A stretch of DNA of 64,000 nt from Flavobacteriaceae bacterium R38 (GCA_009901575.1 WXYP01000003.1:124001-188000), one strand, 5' to 3'. Positions 25,946 to 36,226 are shown, numbered from the stretch's first letter. Translations and numbers: made by a program. Notes: a model not told the origin generated them from the letters alone.

Positions 25946-27604
25946 ATGATCAAATTCTCCAATTTAGAAAGAGATAAAAGAGTACATCAACTTAAAGAAA
26001 CTAATTTTGACTTGATTGTCATTGGAGGAGGGATCACCGGAGCCGGAATTCTTTTGGATGCTGCTTCTCGCGGAATGAAAGTAGCATTAGTAGAAAAAAA
26101 TGACTTCGCTTCCGGGACCAGTAGTAAATCGACTAAATTGATTCATGGCGGACTCCGATACCTTAAACAATTCGATTTCTGGCTGGTAAAAGAGGTAGGA
26201 TCAGAACGTGCTATTGTACATAAACTGGCTCCGCATTTAGTGATTCCAGAGAAAATGTTACTGCCCTTAATTGAAAACGGATCTTATGGAAAGTGGTTAA
26301 CTTCTATCGGACTAAAAGTATACGATATTTTAGCACAGGTAGAAGGAGAAGATCAGCGTAAAATGCTGGAGAAAAAACCTGCATTAGAGTTAGAACCTCT
26401 GCTTCCGGAAGAAATATTAAAAGGAGCGGGGTATTATGCAGAATATAGGACAGATGATGCTCGCCTTACTCTGGAAAATATTAAAACAGCGTTGGATTTT
26501 GATGGTGTACCTATTAACTATACTAAGGTAACTGATTTTGAGTATGAAAATGGACAAGTTTCGGGAGTACAGGTAAAAGATGAGATTACTGGCGAAGCTT
26601 ATAAAGTACATGCTAAGTATGTAATAAATGCTGCAGGCCCCTGGGTAGATAATCTTAGAGAAACCGATGGTTCCAAAAAAGGAAAACGCCTACACCTGAC
26701 TAAAGGTGTCCACCTTGTTTTTCCACATGAAAAACTTCCTGTAAAACAATCAGTTTATTTTGATATTCCGGATGGTCGGATGATGTTTGCAATCCCGAGA
26801 GGAAAAATCACTTATGTAGGGACCACAGATACTAATTTCTATGATGATAAAGATGATGTACAGGTAGATTTGGCAGATGCTATTTACCTGATCTCTGCAG
26901 TGAATAATATGTTTCCGGATATTAATCTTGAAATGGAAGATATTATTTCTACCTGGGCAGGATTACGCCCTTTAATTCACGAAGAAGGGAAATCGGCTTC
27001 AGAGCTTTCACGAAAAGATGAAACTTTTGTTTCGAAAAGCGGTTTGATTAGCATTGCCGGGGGGAAGCTTACCGGGTATCGTAAGATGGCAGAACGTGTT
27101 GTAAATAGAGTTGCTAAAGAATATGAAGATGATTTTGATAAAGAATTCAAAAAGAATTTTACAGATGAAATTCCTTTAAAAGGAGGTCCGTTTGAAAATC
27201 ATAAAGATGTAGAACATTATATCGAAGAAGTTTTTAAAAGAATTCAAGGTAATGGTTTTGTATCCTATGATGCCTGGTATTTGGTTACAAATTATGGAAA
27301 GCAAACCGAAAAGATCTTAGAAAAATACGCTTCTTTTAAAGATGAAGATATTTATGTACGAATGATTAAAGCCGAACTTCATTTTGGTGTTGAACATGAA
27401 ATGATTCAGACTCCGATGGATTTCTTTATCCGGAGAACAGGGAGGTTGTATTTTGATATAGATAGCATGCGTTCTCTTATGGATCCTGTATTAGAGGAGT
27501 TCAAAAAGATTTTTGGACTGGATCAGGCAGTAGTAGAAAATTATAGAAATATCCTTCTTAATACAATAGACCGGCATTCTGATTTTAGTTTTGACAGGGT
27601 TTAG
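25946..27604 (+). CDS. glpD: Aerobic glycerol-3-phosphate dehydrogenase
   Basis: The protein has 552 residues. FAD-binding Rossmann motif GGGITGAG (27-34) follows strand DLIVI. ASGTSSKSTKLIHGGLRYL is the family's conserved block after the FAD loop. YVINAAGPWVDNLR, TKGVHLVFPH and SIAGGKLTGYRKMAERV are further GlpD/GlpA signatures, and the C-terminal domain (about 400-550) is the DAO_C region. It oxidises glycerol-3-phosphate to dihydroxyacetone phosphate at the inner membrane and passes electrons to quinone. It appears monocistronic, with a strong hairpin just after the stop. gpsA, the biosynthetic counterpart, lies 8 kb away. Confidence 0.93.
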   Translation: MIKFSNLERDKRVHQLKETNFDLIVIGGGITGAGILLDAASRGMKVALVEKNDFASGTSSKSTKLIHGGLRYLKQFDFWLVKEVGSERAIVHKLAPHLVIPEKMLLPLIENGSYGKWLTSIGLKVYDILAQVEGEDQRKMLEKKPALELEPLLPEEILKGAGYYAEYRTDDARLTLENIKTALDFDGVPINYTKVTDFEYENGQVSGVQVKDEITGEAYKVHAKYVINAAGPWVDNLRETDGSKKGKRLHLTKGVHLVFPHEKLPVKQSVYFDIPDGRMMFAIPRGKITYVGTTDTNFYDDKDDVQVDLADAIYLISAVNNMFPDINLEMEDIISTWAGLRPLIHEEGKSASELSRKDETFVSKSGLISIAGGKLTGYRKMAERVVNRVAKEYEDDFDKEFKKNFTDEIPLKGGPFENHKDVEHYIEEVFKRIQGNGFVSYDAWYLVTNYGKQTEKILEKYASFKDEDIYVRMIKAELHFGVEHEMIQTPMDFFIRRTGRLYFDIDSMRSLMDPVLEEFKKIFGLDQAVVENYRNILLNTIDRHSDFSFDRV

Positions 27605-27605
27605 G

Positions 27606-27636
27606 TTCAGATTCCTGGCTTGACCAGGAATCTGAA
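27606..27636. terminator. Bidirectional intrinsic terminator between convergent genes
   Basis: Perfect 13-bp stem TTCAGATTCCTGG / CCAGGAATCTGAA with loop CTTGA. It lies exactly between the glpD stop and the stop of the minus-strand hydrolase and can serve both. Confidence 0.75.
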
Positions 27637-29067
27637 TTAATTCCAGTCGATACGAACATCATTATTAATACATGACATATCCGGTTGTTTATCCGGATGA
27701 TCCAGAAACTGCTGACTCATTTCAAAGAAACAGGAATTGAAGAAACTATGGCCTTCCATTTCAAATTCTGCAAAATAAGAATTAGACAAACTTTTTGCTG
27801 CCTGCCTTGCATTTTGAGAAGGTGTTACCGGATCCAAACGGCCATTAAGAATAAAAGTAGGAATATCTGATACCACAGGTTGATTTTCATAAGCATTTGC
27901 ACGGTATGAGTGCCATTGCTCTACTAATTTAGCATCAGAATTAAAATAAGCAGGTCCGGGAGCAAACTCCGGATTGCGTTTTAAATCTTCTAAAAAATTA
28001 GCTTGGTTATTAAAAGGGATTTCATCGTGTGCATTCATTGACATATTCATTGCAAAATTGATGAGGTTAGAGACATTAGCTGTTGGGCGCAGAGCTCGTC
28101 TTACTACATCTGAATTTCCCTCGTTTATTGCTTTAACAAAAGAAGGAATAAGCCCCATAGTTGAACGACTGTATAGCATTTGATGTGTAAGCAATAACAT
28201 ATCTTGTGGATTCAAGATAAATGCTTCTCCATTATATCTAAATGAAAAAGGTTCTTGCTCTAATGTATTCAGTGTCTTAAAAAACTGAGACTTTATATCC
28301 GGATATCGCTGATTACAATCAGGATCATTTTCACAGGCTTCAAATACTCCAAATAATGACTGCTTAAAATTACTCACCAGATTTGCATAAAGGTTAGTTT
28401 CCGGAGCAAAAATCCCGAAAATAGTTGATGAACGAACGCTTTCGGGAAAATCTCTCATAATAGTCATAGCCAGCCTGGAACCATAAGAACCACCAAAGAC
28501 GTTCCATTTTTCGTATCCGAGCTCTTTTCTAAGGTCTTCGTAATCTGCTGCATTTTCCCGGCTGTTATAACCCGATACATCAATATTATTTTTCTTTACT
28601 TCAGATCTGCATTCGCTTAACAACTTCAACATTTCCTGGTATTCGCCTTCTGGTGTTAAATCTTTTGCCAAAATGCCTATCATATCATTACCAATAGTAC
28701 TACAAATGGCATTAGATGCTCCGGTGCCTCTTTGATCCATCAATACAATATCCCTCTCGTTTCTTAAACTGTTATTTCTAAAAAAATTTGCCATGATAAG
28801 GGTTGGAGCTCCGGGCCCTCCCTGAAGGTATAAAACCGGATTTTTTTTAGCATTCTGATTACGTGCTTTTAAAACCACATAAGCGAGTTTGATTGTTTTT
28901 CCATTATTAAGCGTTCTGTTTTCCGGAACTTCGAGATAACCTTCTTCAATGTTCTCAAAACTCCCAAATTGTTGTGTAAATGATAAAGTATTGGCTTTGC
29001 CTTTTGTATCCTGATTACAGGAGATGATTAACGGTATAAATAGAAAAAAGAACAATAAAGATCTCAT
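27637..29067 (-). CDS. Secreted alpha/beta-hydrolase peptidase (proline iminopeptidase/tripeptidyl-aminopeptidase type)
   Basis: The protein has 476 residues. Lipoprotein signal MRSLLFFFLFIPLIISCNQD. Alpha/beta-hydrolase motifs: LQGGPGAPT (81-89, oxyanion hole), MDQRGTGAS (110-118), nucleophile GGSYGSR with Ser194, then Asp412 in NGRLDPVTP and His440 in EGHSFF, completing the triad. The C-terminal TAP-like region matches tripeptidyl aminopeptidase/prolyl aminopeptidase relatives. It probably trims peptides in the periplasm or at the surface. The gene is convergent with glpD and divergent from the ABC transporter genes. Confidence 0.85.
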   Translation of the reverse strand: MRSLLFFFLFIPLIISCNQDTKGKANTLSFTQQFGSFENIEEGYLEVPENRTLNNGKTIKLAYVVLKARNQNAKKNPVLYLQGGPGAPTLIMANFFRNNSLRNERDIVLMDQRGTGASNAICSTIGNDMIGILAKDLTPEGEYQEMLKLLSECRSEVKKNNIDVSGYNSRENAADYEDLRKELGYEKWNVFGGSYGSRLAMTIMRDFPESVRSSTIFGIFAPETNLYANLVSNFKQSLFGVFEACENDPDCNQRYPDIKSQFFKTLNTLEQEPFSFRYNGEAFILNPQDMLLLTHQMLYSRSTMGLIPSFVKAINEGNSDVVRRALRPTANVSNLINFAMNMSMNAHDEIPFNNQANFLEDLKRNPEFAPGPAYFNSDAKLVEQWHSYRANAYENQPVVSDIPTFILNGRLDPVTPSQNARQAAKSLSNSYFAEFEMEGHSFFNSCFFEMSQQFLDHPDKQPDMSCINNDVRIDWN

Positions 29068-29322
29068 GATTAAATTTTTGATTGATGAAATCTAAAAATA
29101 TAAAATTATGATGATAAACAGATAGTTACGTGCTTGTTTTTTTAAAATGCCATAAAAATGTCGGGTTGAAATTCATCTAATTGTTATTCAGAGCATTTTT
29201 ATAGGATGTAACAAAATAATGGCTTAAACGTCGAGTAAGAGTTATATCATTTTATAATAAAATCAACTAAGCACTTTTTAAAAGTTCAGTTGAAATAAAT
29301 TAATCAATCAAAAAAAAATTCA

Positions 29323-30219
29323 ATGGAATTAATTATTAAAGAAGTATCTAAGACCTATGGTAATGGAGTACAAGCTCTAAAAAACATTTCACTAGAGATC
29401 CCAAAAGGAATGTTTGGATTATTAGGCCCTAATGGAGCAGGCAAATCAAGTTTAATGCGTACAATAGCTACTTTACAAGAACCTGATACCGGTAGTATTC
29501 AACTAGGAAACCTAGATGTTCTTACCCAAAAAAATGAGATTAGAAAAGTATTGGGATACTTGCCTCAGGAATTTGGTGTATACCCTAAAATATCAGCAGA
29601 AGTTTTATTAGATCATCTGGCAGTTCTTAAAGGTATCATGAACAAAAAAGAAAGAAAAGATTTGGTACATGCATTACTGCATAAAACCAACCTTTGGAAA
29701 GCCAGAAAGAAAAACCTGGGAGGTTATTCAGGAGGAATGAAACAACGGTTTGGCATCGCTCAGGCTTTAATTGCAAATCCCAAATTAATTATTGTAGATG
29801 AGCCCACTGCAGGTTTAGATCCTGCCGAAAGAAACAGGTTTTTGAATCTTTTGGGAGAACTTGGGGAGAATACTGTAGTTATTCTTTCTACACATATCGT
29901 AGAAGATGTTAAAGAATTATGTACCAATATGGCCATTATAAATCAGGGAGAAGTAGTCTTAAAAGGAAACCCTTTAAAAACGATTGAAGATATTGAAGGA
30001 AAAGTATGGAGTAAAAGAATTCCTAAAGATGAATTAGAAGCACATAAGATTAATTTTCATGTTATCTCAGAAAGGCTTATTGCTGGAAAACCAGAGATTC
30101 ATGTATTTTCAGAAGAACAACCGGACCCTTCTTTTAGAGGAATCCATGCAGATTTGGAAGATGTGTATTTCTCTCAAATCTTTGGAGACAAAAAAGTTTT
30201 GGAAACAGCAGTTGTTTAA
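29323..30219 (+). CDS. ABC transporter ATP-binding protein
   Basis: The protein has 298 residues. Walker A GPNGAGKSS (35-43), Q-loop LPQEFGVY, signature YSGGMKQR (135-142) and Walker B LIIVDEPT (155-162) followed by the D-loop and STHIVEDV with the switch His. The last 70 residues are an extra domain typical of ABC-2 type export ATPases. It is the ATPase partner of the permease/aminopeptidase fusion 24 bp downstream. Substrate is unknown. Confidence 0.93.
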   Translation: MELIIKEVSKTYGNGVQALKNISLEIPKGMFGLLGPNGAGKSSLMRTIATLQEPDTGSIQLGNLDVLTQKNEIRKVLGYLPQEFGVYPKISAEVLLDHLAVLKGIMNKKERKDLVHALLHKTNLWKARKKNLGGYSGGMKQRFGIAQALIANPKLIIVDEPTAGLDPAERNRFLNLLGELGENTVVILSTHIVEDVKELCTNMAIINQGEVVLKGNPLKTIEDIEGKVWSKRIPKDELEAHKINFHVISERLIAGKPEIHVFSEEQPDPSFRGIHADLEDVYFSQIFGDKKVLETAVV

Positions 30220-30243
30220 TTACTAATCTTAAAAAGAAAAAAT

Positions 30244-33200
30244 ATGTGGTTTCAAATATTCAAATTCGAATTAAGATACAGAAGAAAACGTCCGGCTACT
30301 TATATATATTTTGCGATTCTGTTTCTGATCTCTTTTCTGGCAATTTCTACAGATATTGTTCAAATAGGAGGAGGAACTGGATTGGTAAAAGAAAATGCTC
30401 CGGTTACCATAGCTACTATGATGGTTATTATCTCTGCTGTTTTTATGATGATTACTTCTGCAATTATGGGAGTAGGTATTTTAAGAGATTTCGAGCACAA
30501 AACAGAATCTTTACTCTTTGTAAATCCTATTAGTAAGTTTGATTATTTATTCGGGCGGTTTTTAGGATCTTTCGTAGTATTACTTTTTGTATTTACAGGT
30601 GCTTTATTAGGTTTTATAATTGGAGAATTTATGCCCTGGAGGGATGCAGATAAGTTACTGCCTTTTAATCTCTGGAATTACCTTCATCCGTTTATTTATT
30701 ATGTTATTCCTAATCTACTAATCACTAGTGTACTCTTCTTTATTACTGGAGCTATATCAAGAAAAATGATGATAGTCTATATTCAGTGGATCTTGCTTTT
30801 TGCTTTTTATCAGTTGACTTTGATTATTACTGCTGAGGTTGAAAATCGCGACTTAGCTGCAATTTTAGACCCCTTTGCCATAACTACCATTAATAATGCG
30901 ACTCAATACTGGACTGTTACAGAACAGAATACCAATGTAGTTTCTATAGAAGGTGTTATACTATATAATCGTTTACTCTGGTTGGGAATAAGTTTATTAA
31001 TGATGATTGGCGGATATTTTGCCTTTAGTTTTAATGTAGTACGAAATTCTTTATTCAAAAAGAAAACTGTAATAGAGGTGGATGATACAAAATCTGATAT
31101 TGTCATCCCGAAAGCAAAACTTACGTTTGGACTTGGAACACATCTCCGTCAAATAGTATCACAGTCTGTGTTTTATTTTAAACAAGTTCTTAAAAGTGTT
31201 CCTTTTCGAGCAATTGTTATCTGTGGGATCTCTTTGTTAATAGGCAATTCGTCTTTTATGGGAAGGACTTTCGGTGTCAGTACATATCCTACTACTTATT
31301 TAGTACTTGAATTGATAGATGATTTTAACATCTTTTTCTTTATTATACTCGTTTTCTATTCGGGAGAATTGATCTGGAAAGAAAGAGATGCCAAAATCAA
31401 CCTTATCCATGATGCGATGCCCATACCAGATTTTGTTGGACTCATCAGTAAATTTATAGGGCTTGTTTTGGTATACTGCCTTTTGCTTTTAGTTTTGATT
31501 CTTGCAGGAATCACCATTCAAACTTTTAAGGGCTATTATAATTATGAGCTTGGAGTCTATTTTGGCACCCTCTTTTCAGATACCTTGTTGTTCCTGATCT
31601 TATTTACATTATTATCGTTTTTTATACAGGTAATGGTGAACAATAAATTTATAGGATACGCTACTATTGTTGTTTTCTTCATTCTAACCTTTGCGTTGCA
31701 ATTATGGGGTGTTGAGCATGGGCTATTTATTTTTGGAGATACTGATCTTGGCCCTTATTCTGATATGAATGGCTTTGGGCATTTTTTAAAAGGCTTTAGT
31801 TGGTTTAATATTTATTGGTTAGGCTTTAGTGTATTCCTGTTTGTAATCGCTGTCATGTTTGCATCGAGAGGATCTGAATCAACAATGAAAATAAGGTGGA
31901 AAACAGGAAAACTGAGATTAAACAGGCCTTTACAATTTTTAGGAGTGGGGATGTTTTGTGTTTTCCTTTTATCGGGATGTTATATTTATTACAATACCAA
32001 TGTTTTAAATGTGTATTATACTTCAGATACATTTGAAAAAGCTCGGGCTGATTATGAAAAAACACTCAAGAAGTATCAATATTTAAATCAACCTGCTATT
32101 AGTGATGTGAATCTAAAGGTAGAAATATACCCATCTGACCGGGATTATGAAGCAGAAGGTTATTACTTACTTGAAAATTACGAGAATGAGCCTATCAGGG
32201 AGGTACATATACAACTCAATCCTGATGAACAATTTTCCTATGAATATATAAAATTTGATAGGGAATCAATCGTAAAAGAAAACGTGGAAGAGTTAAAGTA
32301 TATCATCTACGAATTAAAAGAACCTCTTCTTAAGGAACAGAAATTAAAAATGAGCTTCAAAACTATTTTTGAAACAAAAGGTTTTGTTGAAAACAGAGGA
32401 AATACCGATGTCGTTTATAATGGTACCTTTTTTAATAATGGAGATTTCCCGAGTATAGGATATAATGAAGGTTTTGAACTTGTTTCAGATAATGACCGCA
32501 AGGATTATGATTTAAAACCTAAAGAAAGGGCATTGGAAAGAGATGATCCAAAGGGTTTAACAACAGGTGGTTTAGGAGATTCAAGAGGAATAAATTTTGA
32601 AATAGTTCTTGGTACAGAATCAGATCAGATTGCCATAGCCCCGGGTTATTTACAAAAAGAATGGACAGAAAATGAACGCAAATACTATCATTATAAAATG
32701 GATGTGCCGATAGAGAATTTTTACAATATTATTTCTGCCAAATATGAAGTAATGGAAGATAAGATGACCATTGTTGATGATAGTATTGAAAAAGACATCA
32801 ATCTTGAGATTTATTACCATAAAGGGCATGAATATAATTTGAATAGAATGATGAAAGGGATGAAAAAATCTTTATCCTATTTCTCTGAGGCCTTTAGCCC
32901 TTATCAATACAGGCAGATGCGCATCTTAGAATTTCCAAGATATGCTTCTTTTGCGCAATCTTTTGCTAATACAGTACCATTTTCGGAAGGAATTGGTTTT
33001 ATGCTGGAAATTAAAGAAGAAGCCGACGTTGATATTGCATATTATGTTACCGCACATGAAATGGCACATCAATGGTGGGGACATCAAGTAAATCCGGCTA
33101 ATGTAAAAGGAGGTACTATGATTGTTGAGTCTTTAGCTCAATATTCTGCGTTGATGGTCATGCAAAATGAATACTCCTTAGAAAATATGCAAGAATTTTT

Positions 33201-33849
33201 GAAGGAAGAAATGAATCGTTACCTTTCAGGAAGAGCTAATGAGCAGAAAAAAGAACTTCCGTTGGTTGAGGTAGAAAACCAGCAGTATATTCACTATGGG
33301 AAAGGAGCCGTCTCGATGTATGCCTTACAAGATTATATTTCTGAAGATAGTGTGAATGTTGCATTAAAAAGATTCTGTAACGATTGGAGGTCTTTTGAAA
33401 CGAATAAGAGATATGCAACAACTAAAGATTTGATTGGATATTTCAGGGAAGTAACTCCGGATAGTTTGCAACCGGTTATTACAGATCTTTTTGAGAAAAT
33501 TGTACTTTTTGAAAATAAAACAGATGAAGCTTCTTATGAAAAATCTGCAAATGGCAAGTATCTAATTGATATCGCTGTGAGTGCTAAAAAATTTGAAGCT
33601 GATAGTCTTGGGTTAAGCAAGGAAATAGCAGTTAAAGATTGGATTGATATAGGTGTTTATGGTAAAGATGAGAAAGGAAAAGACAAACTTTTATACCTTA
33701 AAAAACACAAGATTTCTAAACCAAAAATGAATTTTAGGATTGAAGTTGATGCACTACCTGAAAAAGTTGGTATAGACCCTATAAATAAGTTAATAGACAG
33801 GAATCCCGAAGATAATATAATTCGGATTTCAGAAAAATCAACCAGTTAA
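30244..33849 (+). CDS. ABC-2 permease fused to M1-family aminopeptidase
   Basis: The protein has 1201 residues. The first about 590 residues are a polytopic membrane region with two ABC-2-like halves (for example FAILFLISFLAIST, TIATMMVIISAVFMMITSAI, LVYCLLLLVLILAG). The rest is an M1 gluzincin domain with HEMAHQWWGH (His938, Glu939, His942) and VESLAQYSA supplying the third ligand (Glu about 962). The fusion is known in Bacteroidota as ABC permease/M1 family aminopeptidase. It may export and trim peptides or proteins across the inner membrane; that role is inference. It forms an operon with the ATPase. Confidence 0.9.
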   Translation: MWFQIFKFELRYRRKRPATYIYFAILFLISFLAISTDIVQIGGGTGLVKENAPVTIATMMVIISAVFMMITSAIMGVGILRDFEHKTESLLFVNPISKFDYLFGRFLGSFVVLLFVFTGALLGFIIGEFMPWRDADKLLPFNLWNYLHPFIYYVIPNLLITSVLFFITGAISRKMMIVYIQWILLFAFYQLTLIITAEVENRDLAAILDPFAITTINNATQYWTVTEQNTNVVSIEGVILYNRLLWLGISLLMMIGGYFAFSFNVVRNSLFKKKTVIEVDDTKSDIVIPKAKLTFGLGTHLRQIVSQSVFYFKQVLKSVPFRAIVICGISLLIGNSSFMGRTFGVSTYPTTYLVLELIDDFNIFFFIILVFYSGELIWKERDAKINLIHDAMPIPDFVGLISKFIGLVLVYCLLLLVLILAGITIQTFKGYYNYELGVYFGTLFSDTLLFLILFTLLSFFIQVMVNNKFIGYATIVVFFILTFALQLWGVEHGLFIFGDTDLGPYSDMNGFGHFLKGFSWFNIYWLGFSVFLFVIAVMFASRGSESTMKIRWKTGKLRLNRPLQFLGVGMFCVFLLSGCYIYYNTNVLNVYYTSDTFEKARADYEKTLKKYQYLNQPAISDVNLKVEIYPSDRDYEAEGYYLLENYENEPIREVHIQLNPDEQFSYEYIKFDRESIVKENVEELKYIIYELKEPLLKEQKLKMSFKTIFETKGFVENRGNTDVVYNGTFFNNGDFPSIGYNEGFELVSDNDRKDYDLKPKERALERDDPKGLTTGGLGDSRGINFEIVLGTESDQIAIAPGYLQKEWTENERKYYHYKMDVPIENFYNIISAKYEVMEDKMTIVDDSIEKDINLEIYYHKGHEYNLNRMMKGMKKSLSYFSEAFSPYQYRQMRILEFPRYASFAQSFANTVPFSEGIGFMLEIKEEADVDIAYYVTAHEMAHQWWGHQVNPANVKGGTMIVESLAQYSALMVMQNEYSLENMQEFLKEEMNRYLSGRANEQKKELPLVEVENQQYIHYGKGAVSMYALQDYISEDSVNVALKRFCNDWRSFETNKRYATTKDLIGYFREVTPDSLQPVITDLFEKIVLFENKTDEASYEKSANGKYLIDIAVSAKKFEADSLGLSKEIAVKDWIDIGVYGKDEKGKDKLLYLKKHKISKPKMNFRIEVDALPEKVGIDPINKLIDRNPEDNIIRISEKSTS

Positions 33850-33865
33850 TTTATTTCTGGACATT

Positions 33866-33894
33866 AATAAAAGAGGGCTTTGCCCTCTTTTATT
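33866..33894. terminator. Bidirectional intrinsic terminator
   Basis: AATAAAAGAGGGC / GCCCTCTTTTATT, 13-bp perfect stem with TTT loop, followed by TTATTG on the plus strand and preceded by an A-rich run (T-rich on the minus strand). It lies between the stops of the convergent M1-fusion gene and the DUF6265-like gene. Confidence 0.85.
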
Positions 33895-34344
33895 TTATTG
33901 TTTTTTGAACTGCATACTAAAACCACGATTATTTTCACCAAGAACATCTACTTTAAGCTGATTTTTTTCAACCTTGTGATAAATAATCTTTTTAGGAAAG
34001 TCATGGGCTAAATTTTCAAAAGAATATTTCCCCTTTATATCTTTATTTAAAACAAAGTCGATTCCTTTTCCCTCATTTTGATTAAGTACAGTTGCAGTAT
34101 AAATTAACTGTCCGTTTTTTTCTTTGATACTGAGATGTTCGTTAATGTATTCCTTTCCGTCTTTTATTTTATAAGATTTACCTGTTAATTCTCCCTTGTC
34201 ATTTTTTTTCCATGCTTCATAAGTTTCCTTATCGTTTATTTTCCACACGCCTTCTAAAAAAGATAACTCCTCTGTTTTTTGTTGAGAATGAAGCTGACAA
34301 GCTTGTATGAAAAATATAACAGTTATAAAATAAAGTGTTTTCAT
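33895..34344 (-). CDS. DUF6265-like secreted/lipoprotein of unknown function
   Basis: The protein has 149 residues. Signal MKTLYFITVIFFIQACQLHS with a possible lipobox (IQAC). The mature part shows LSFLEGVWKIND, YEAWKKNDKGELTGKSY and FENLAHDFPKKIIYHKVE, the pattern of DUF6265 beta-barrel-like proteins (FLxGxW..E.W....L.G.S...HDFP..I.Y). Function is unknown. It lies downstream of the AraC regulator and gpsA on the same strand, with 71 bp between it and the regulator gene. Confidence 0.7.
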   Translation of the reverse strand: MKTLYFITVIFFIQACQLHSQQKTEELSFLEGVWKINDKETYEAWKKNDKGELTGKSYKIKDGKEYINEHLSIKEKNGQLIYTATVLNQNEGKGIDFVLNKDIKGKYSFENLAHDFPKKIIYHKVEKNQLKVDVLGENNRGFSMQFKKQ

Positions 34345-34415
34345 TAGGTTGAAGATTTATTGATTTCTTCAAATATAGGCTTGATAAACATTTAGGTATT
34401 GTATAAAACCGACAC

Positions 34416-35228
34416 CTATTCTTTAGGAGGAACGAGGAAGAAATTAGCCATTGTTTTTTTGTCAAATCCGTAGGCAGAAGGGTTTTCTCCTGTAAATTCC
34501 TTAAAATTTTTTATAAAATGGGATTGATCGTAATATCCGCATAAATACGCAACATCTGCCCATTTAGAGTGCTCTTTTACCGTTTTAAATATATGAGAAA
34601 AACGAATAATTTTTATATATAGTTGCCCTGAGATTCCTACAGCTGTTTTGAATCTGCGTTCCAGGCTTCTTTCTGAGATTCCTGCTTCCAGCTTTAATTC
34701 GTTTACCGTAATCAATCCTTTTGAAGCAATGATTTTAGATACTAACGGATGTATAGCATTCTTTTTAAAAGGGGTTTTCTGAATAAATTGTTCAAACCAA
34801 CTCTCAATTGAAGCCACTTTATTATCAAATGTATTGGAAGAAATAGCTATTGAGATTAATGATTGAAGTAAGGTTTTTATTTTTTCAGAAAAAGGAAATA
34901 CCTGGTCTGTGTATGTATCCATTTCTAATCCGAATAATTCCTGCAGAGCCGTTGGTTGCATTTTGATACCGAAGATTCCTGTACTTCCTGTATTTTTTAA
35001 ATGAAAATGATTTCGAATCTGACCGGCAATTAAGTAATTTGCCTGTAGCTCCCAATGTCCTTTTATATTAATTTGATACGGATCTTTATAATGAAAGATA
35101 AGCTCAGGATATCCATCCGGAATTATCTTTTCTTCTATAATAGTAGGATCATCATTTTCAAACGACCAAAAATTCTTAATAAAGTAAGATAAAGCTGGTA
35201 GAGCAGGTTCTTTAAGATAATACTGCAT
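34416..35228 (-). CDS. AraC family transcriptional regulator
   Basis: The protein has 270 residues. The N-terminal about 140 residues resemble the DUF6597 cupin-like sensor domain of flavobacterial AraC proteins (PDGYPELIFHY). The C-terminal two-HTH domain contains ITVNELKLEAGISERSLERR (first HTH) and WADVAYLCGYYDQSHFIKNF, followed by KEFTGENPSAY, the classic AraC end. It probably senses a small ligand and controls nearby or distant genes. Its start overlaps the end of gpsA by 1 bp, so the two are co-transcribed. Confidence 0.9.
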   Translation of the reverse strand: MQYYLKEPALPALSYFIKNFWSFENDDPTIIEEKIIPDGYPELIFHYKDPYQINIKGHWELQANYLIAGQIRNHFHLKNTGSTGIFGIKMQPTALQELFGLEMDTYTDQVFPFSEKIKTLLQSLISIAISSNTFDNKVASIESWFEQFIQKTPFKKNAIHPLVSKIIASKGLITVNELKLEAGISERSLERRFKTAVGISGQLYIKIIRFSHIFKTVKEHSKWADVAYLCGYYDQSHFIKNFKEFTGENPSAYGFDKKTMANFFLVPPKE

Positions 35229-36226
35229 TAATCTAACTTCTCGGTTAGTTTCCTAAAGACTTTTTTAGCTTCTTTTCCATTATACAAGATATCATAAACA
35301 GCATTAATAATGGGAGTACTACTGCTTTTATAACCTTCATTAATAAGGTGTGCACTTTTAGCTGCATAATACCCTTCTGCTACCATATTCATTTCCATCA
35401 TGGCACTTTTTACGGTATATCCTTTCCCAATCATATTTCCAAACATCCTGTTCCGGCTAAATACAGAATACCCGGTTACCAGTAAGTCTCCCAGGTAGGC
35501 AGAGTTATTAATGTTGCGCTTCATCTTATGAACGCGTTTAATGAAGCGTTTCATTTCCCGTATGGCATTACTCATTAAAACACTTTGAAAGTTATCACCA
35601 TACCCCAATCCGTGAGCTATTCCGGCAGCAATAGCATATATGTTTTTTAACATAGCTGCGTATTCTGTACCTATAATATCATCCGAAATTTTTGTCTTTA
35701 TATAATGACTGCTTAGATTTTTTGCCACCAATTTAGCTTTGCTTTCATCTGCACAAGCTACTGTTAAATACGATAGGCGTTCCAGAGCGACTTCTTCTGC
35801 ATGACATGGTCCGGCTAATACTCCAATATTTTCAAAAGGAATATTATATTCTTTATGAAAATGTTCTCCTACGATTAATCCGGTTTCAGGTACAATTCCC
35901 TTAATAGCAGAAAAGACAATCTTGTCGTCTAAAGAAACGGTAAGTTTATTTAATTCGTTTCCTAAAAAGGCCGAAGGTATTGCAAAAATCAAATAATCGG
36001 CATAAGCGACAATCTCATTAATATCGTTACTTAATTTAAGCTGTTCTGTATGAAATTCTACTGCGCTGAGGTAATTTGGATTATGCTTGGCATGTAATAA
36101 ATGTTCTTTAGCATATGTACTACGCATATACCAACCTATTTCGTTAAGGTTTTCAGATAACATTTTAACAATAGCTGTAGCCCAGCTACCTCCTCCTATA
36201 ACAGCGAATTTTAATGGTGTGTCCAT
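35228..36226 (-). CDS. gpsA: NAD(P)H-dependent glycerol-3-phosphate dehydrogenase
   Basis: The protein has 332 residues, a standard GpsA length. Rossmann motif AVIGGGSWATAIVK near residues 8-21, FAIPSAFL, SAIKGIVPETGL, GVLAGPCHAEEVA and the catalytic-site block AAMLKNIYAIAAGIAHGLGY followed by NAIREM. It makes sn-glycerol-3-phosphate from dihydroxyacetone phosphate for phospholipid synthesis in the cytoplasm. It is first in a small minus-strand operon with the AraC regulator. An expected GxGxxG is present as GGGSW, as usual for the Bacteroidota branch. Confidence 0.93.
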   Translation of the reverse strand: MDTPLKFAVIGGGSWATAIVKMLSENLNEIGWYMRSTYAKEHLLHAKHNPNYLSAVEFHTEQLKLSNDINEIVAYADYLIFAIPSAFLGNELNKLTVSLDDKIVFSAIKGIVPETGLIVGEHFHKEYNIPFENIGVLAGPCHAEEVALERLSYLTVACADESKAKLVAKNLSSHYIKTKISDDIIGTEYAAMLKNIYAIAAGIAHGLGYGDNFQSVLMSNAIREMKRFIKRVHKMKRNINNSAYLGDLLVTGYSVFSRNRMFGNMIGKGYTVKSAMMEMNMVAEGYYAAKSAHLINEGYKSSSTPIINAVYDILYNGKEAKKVFRKLTEKLD

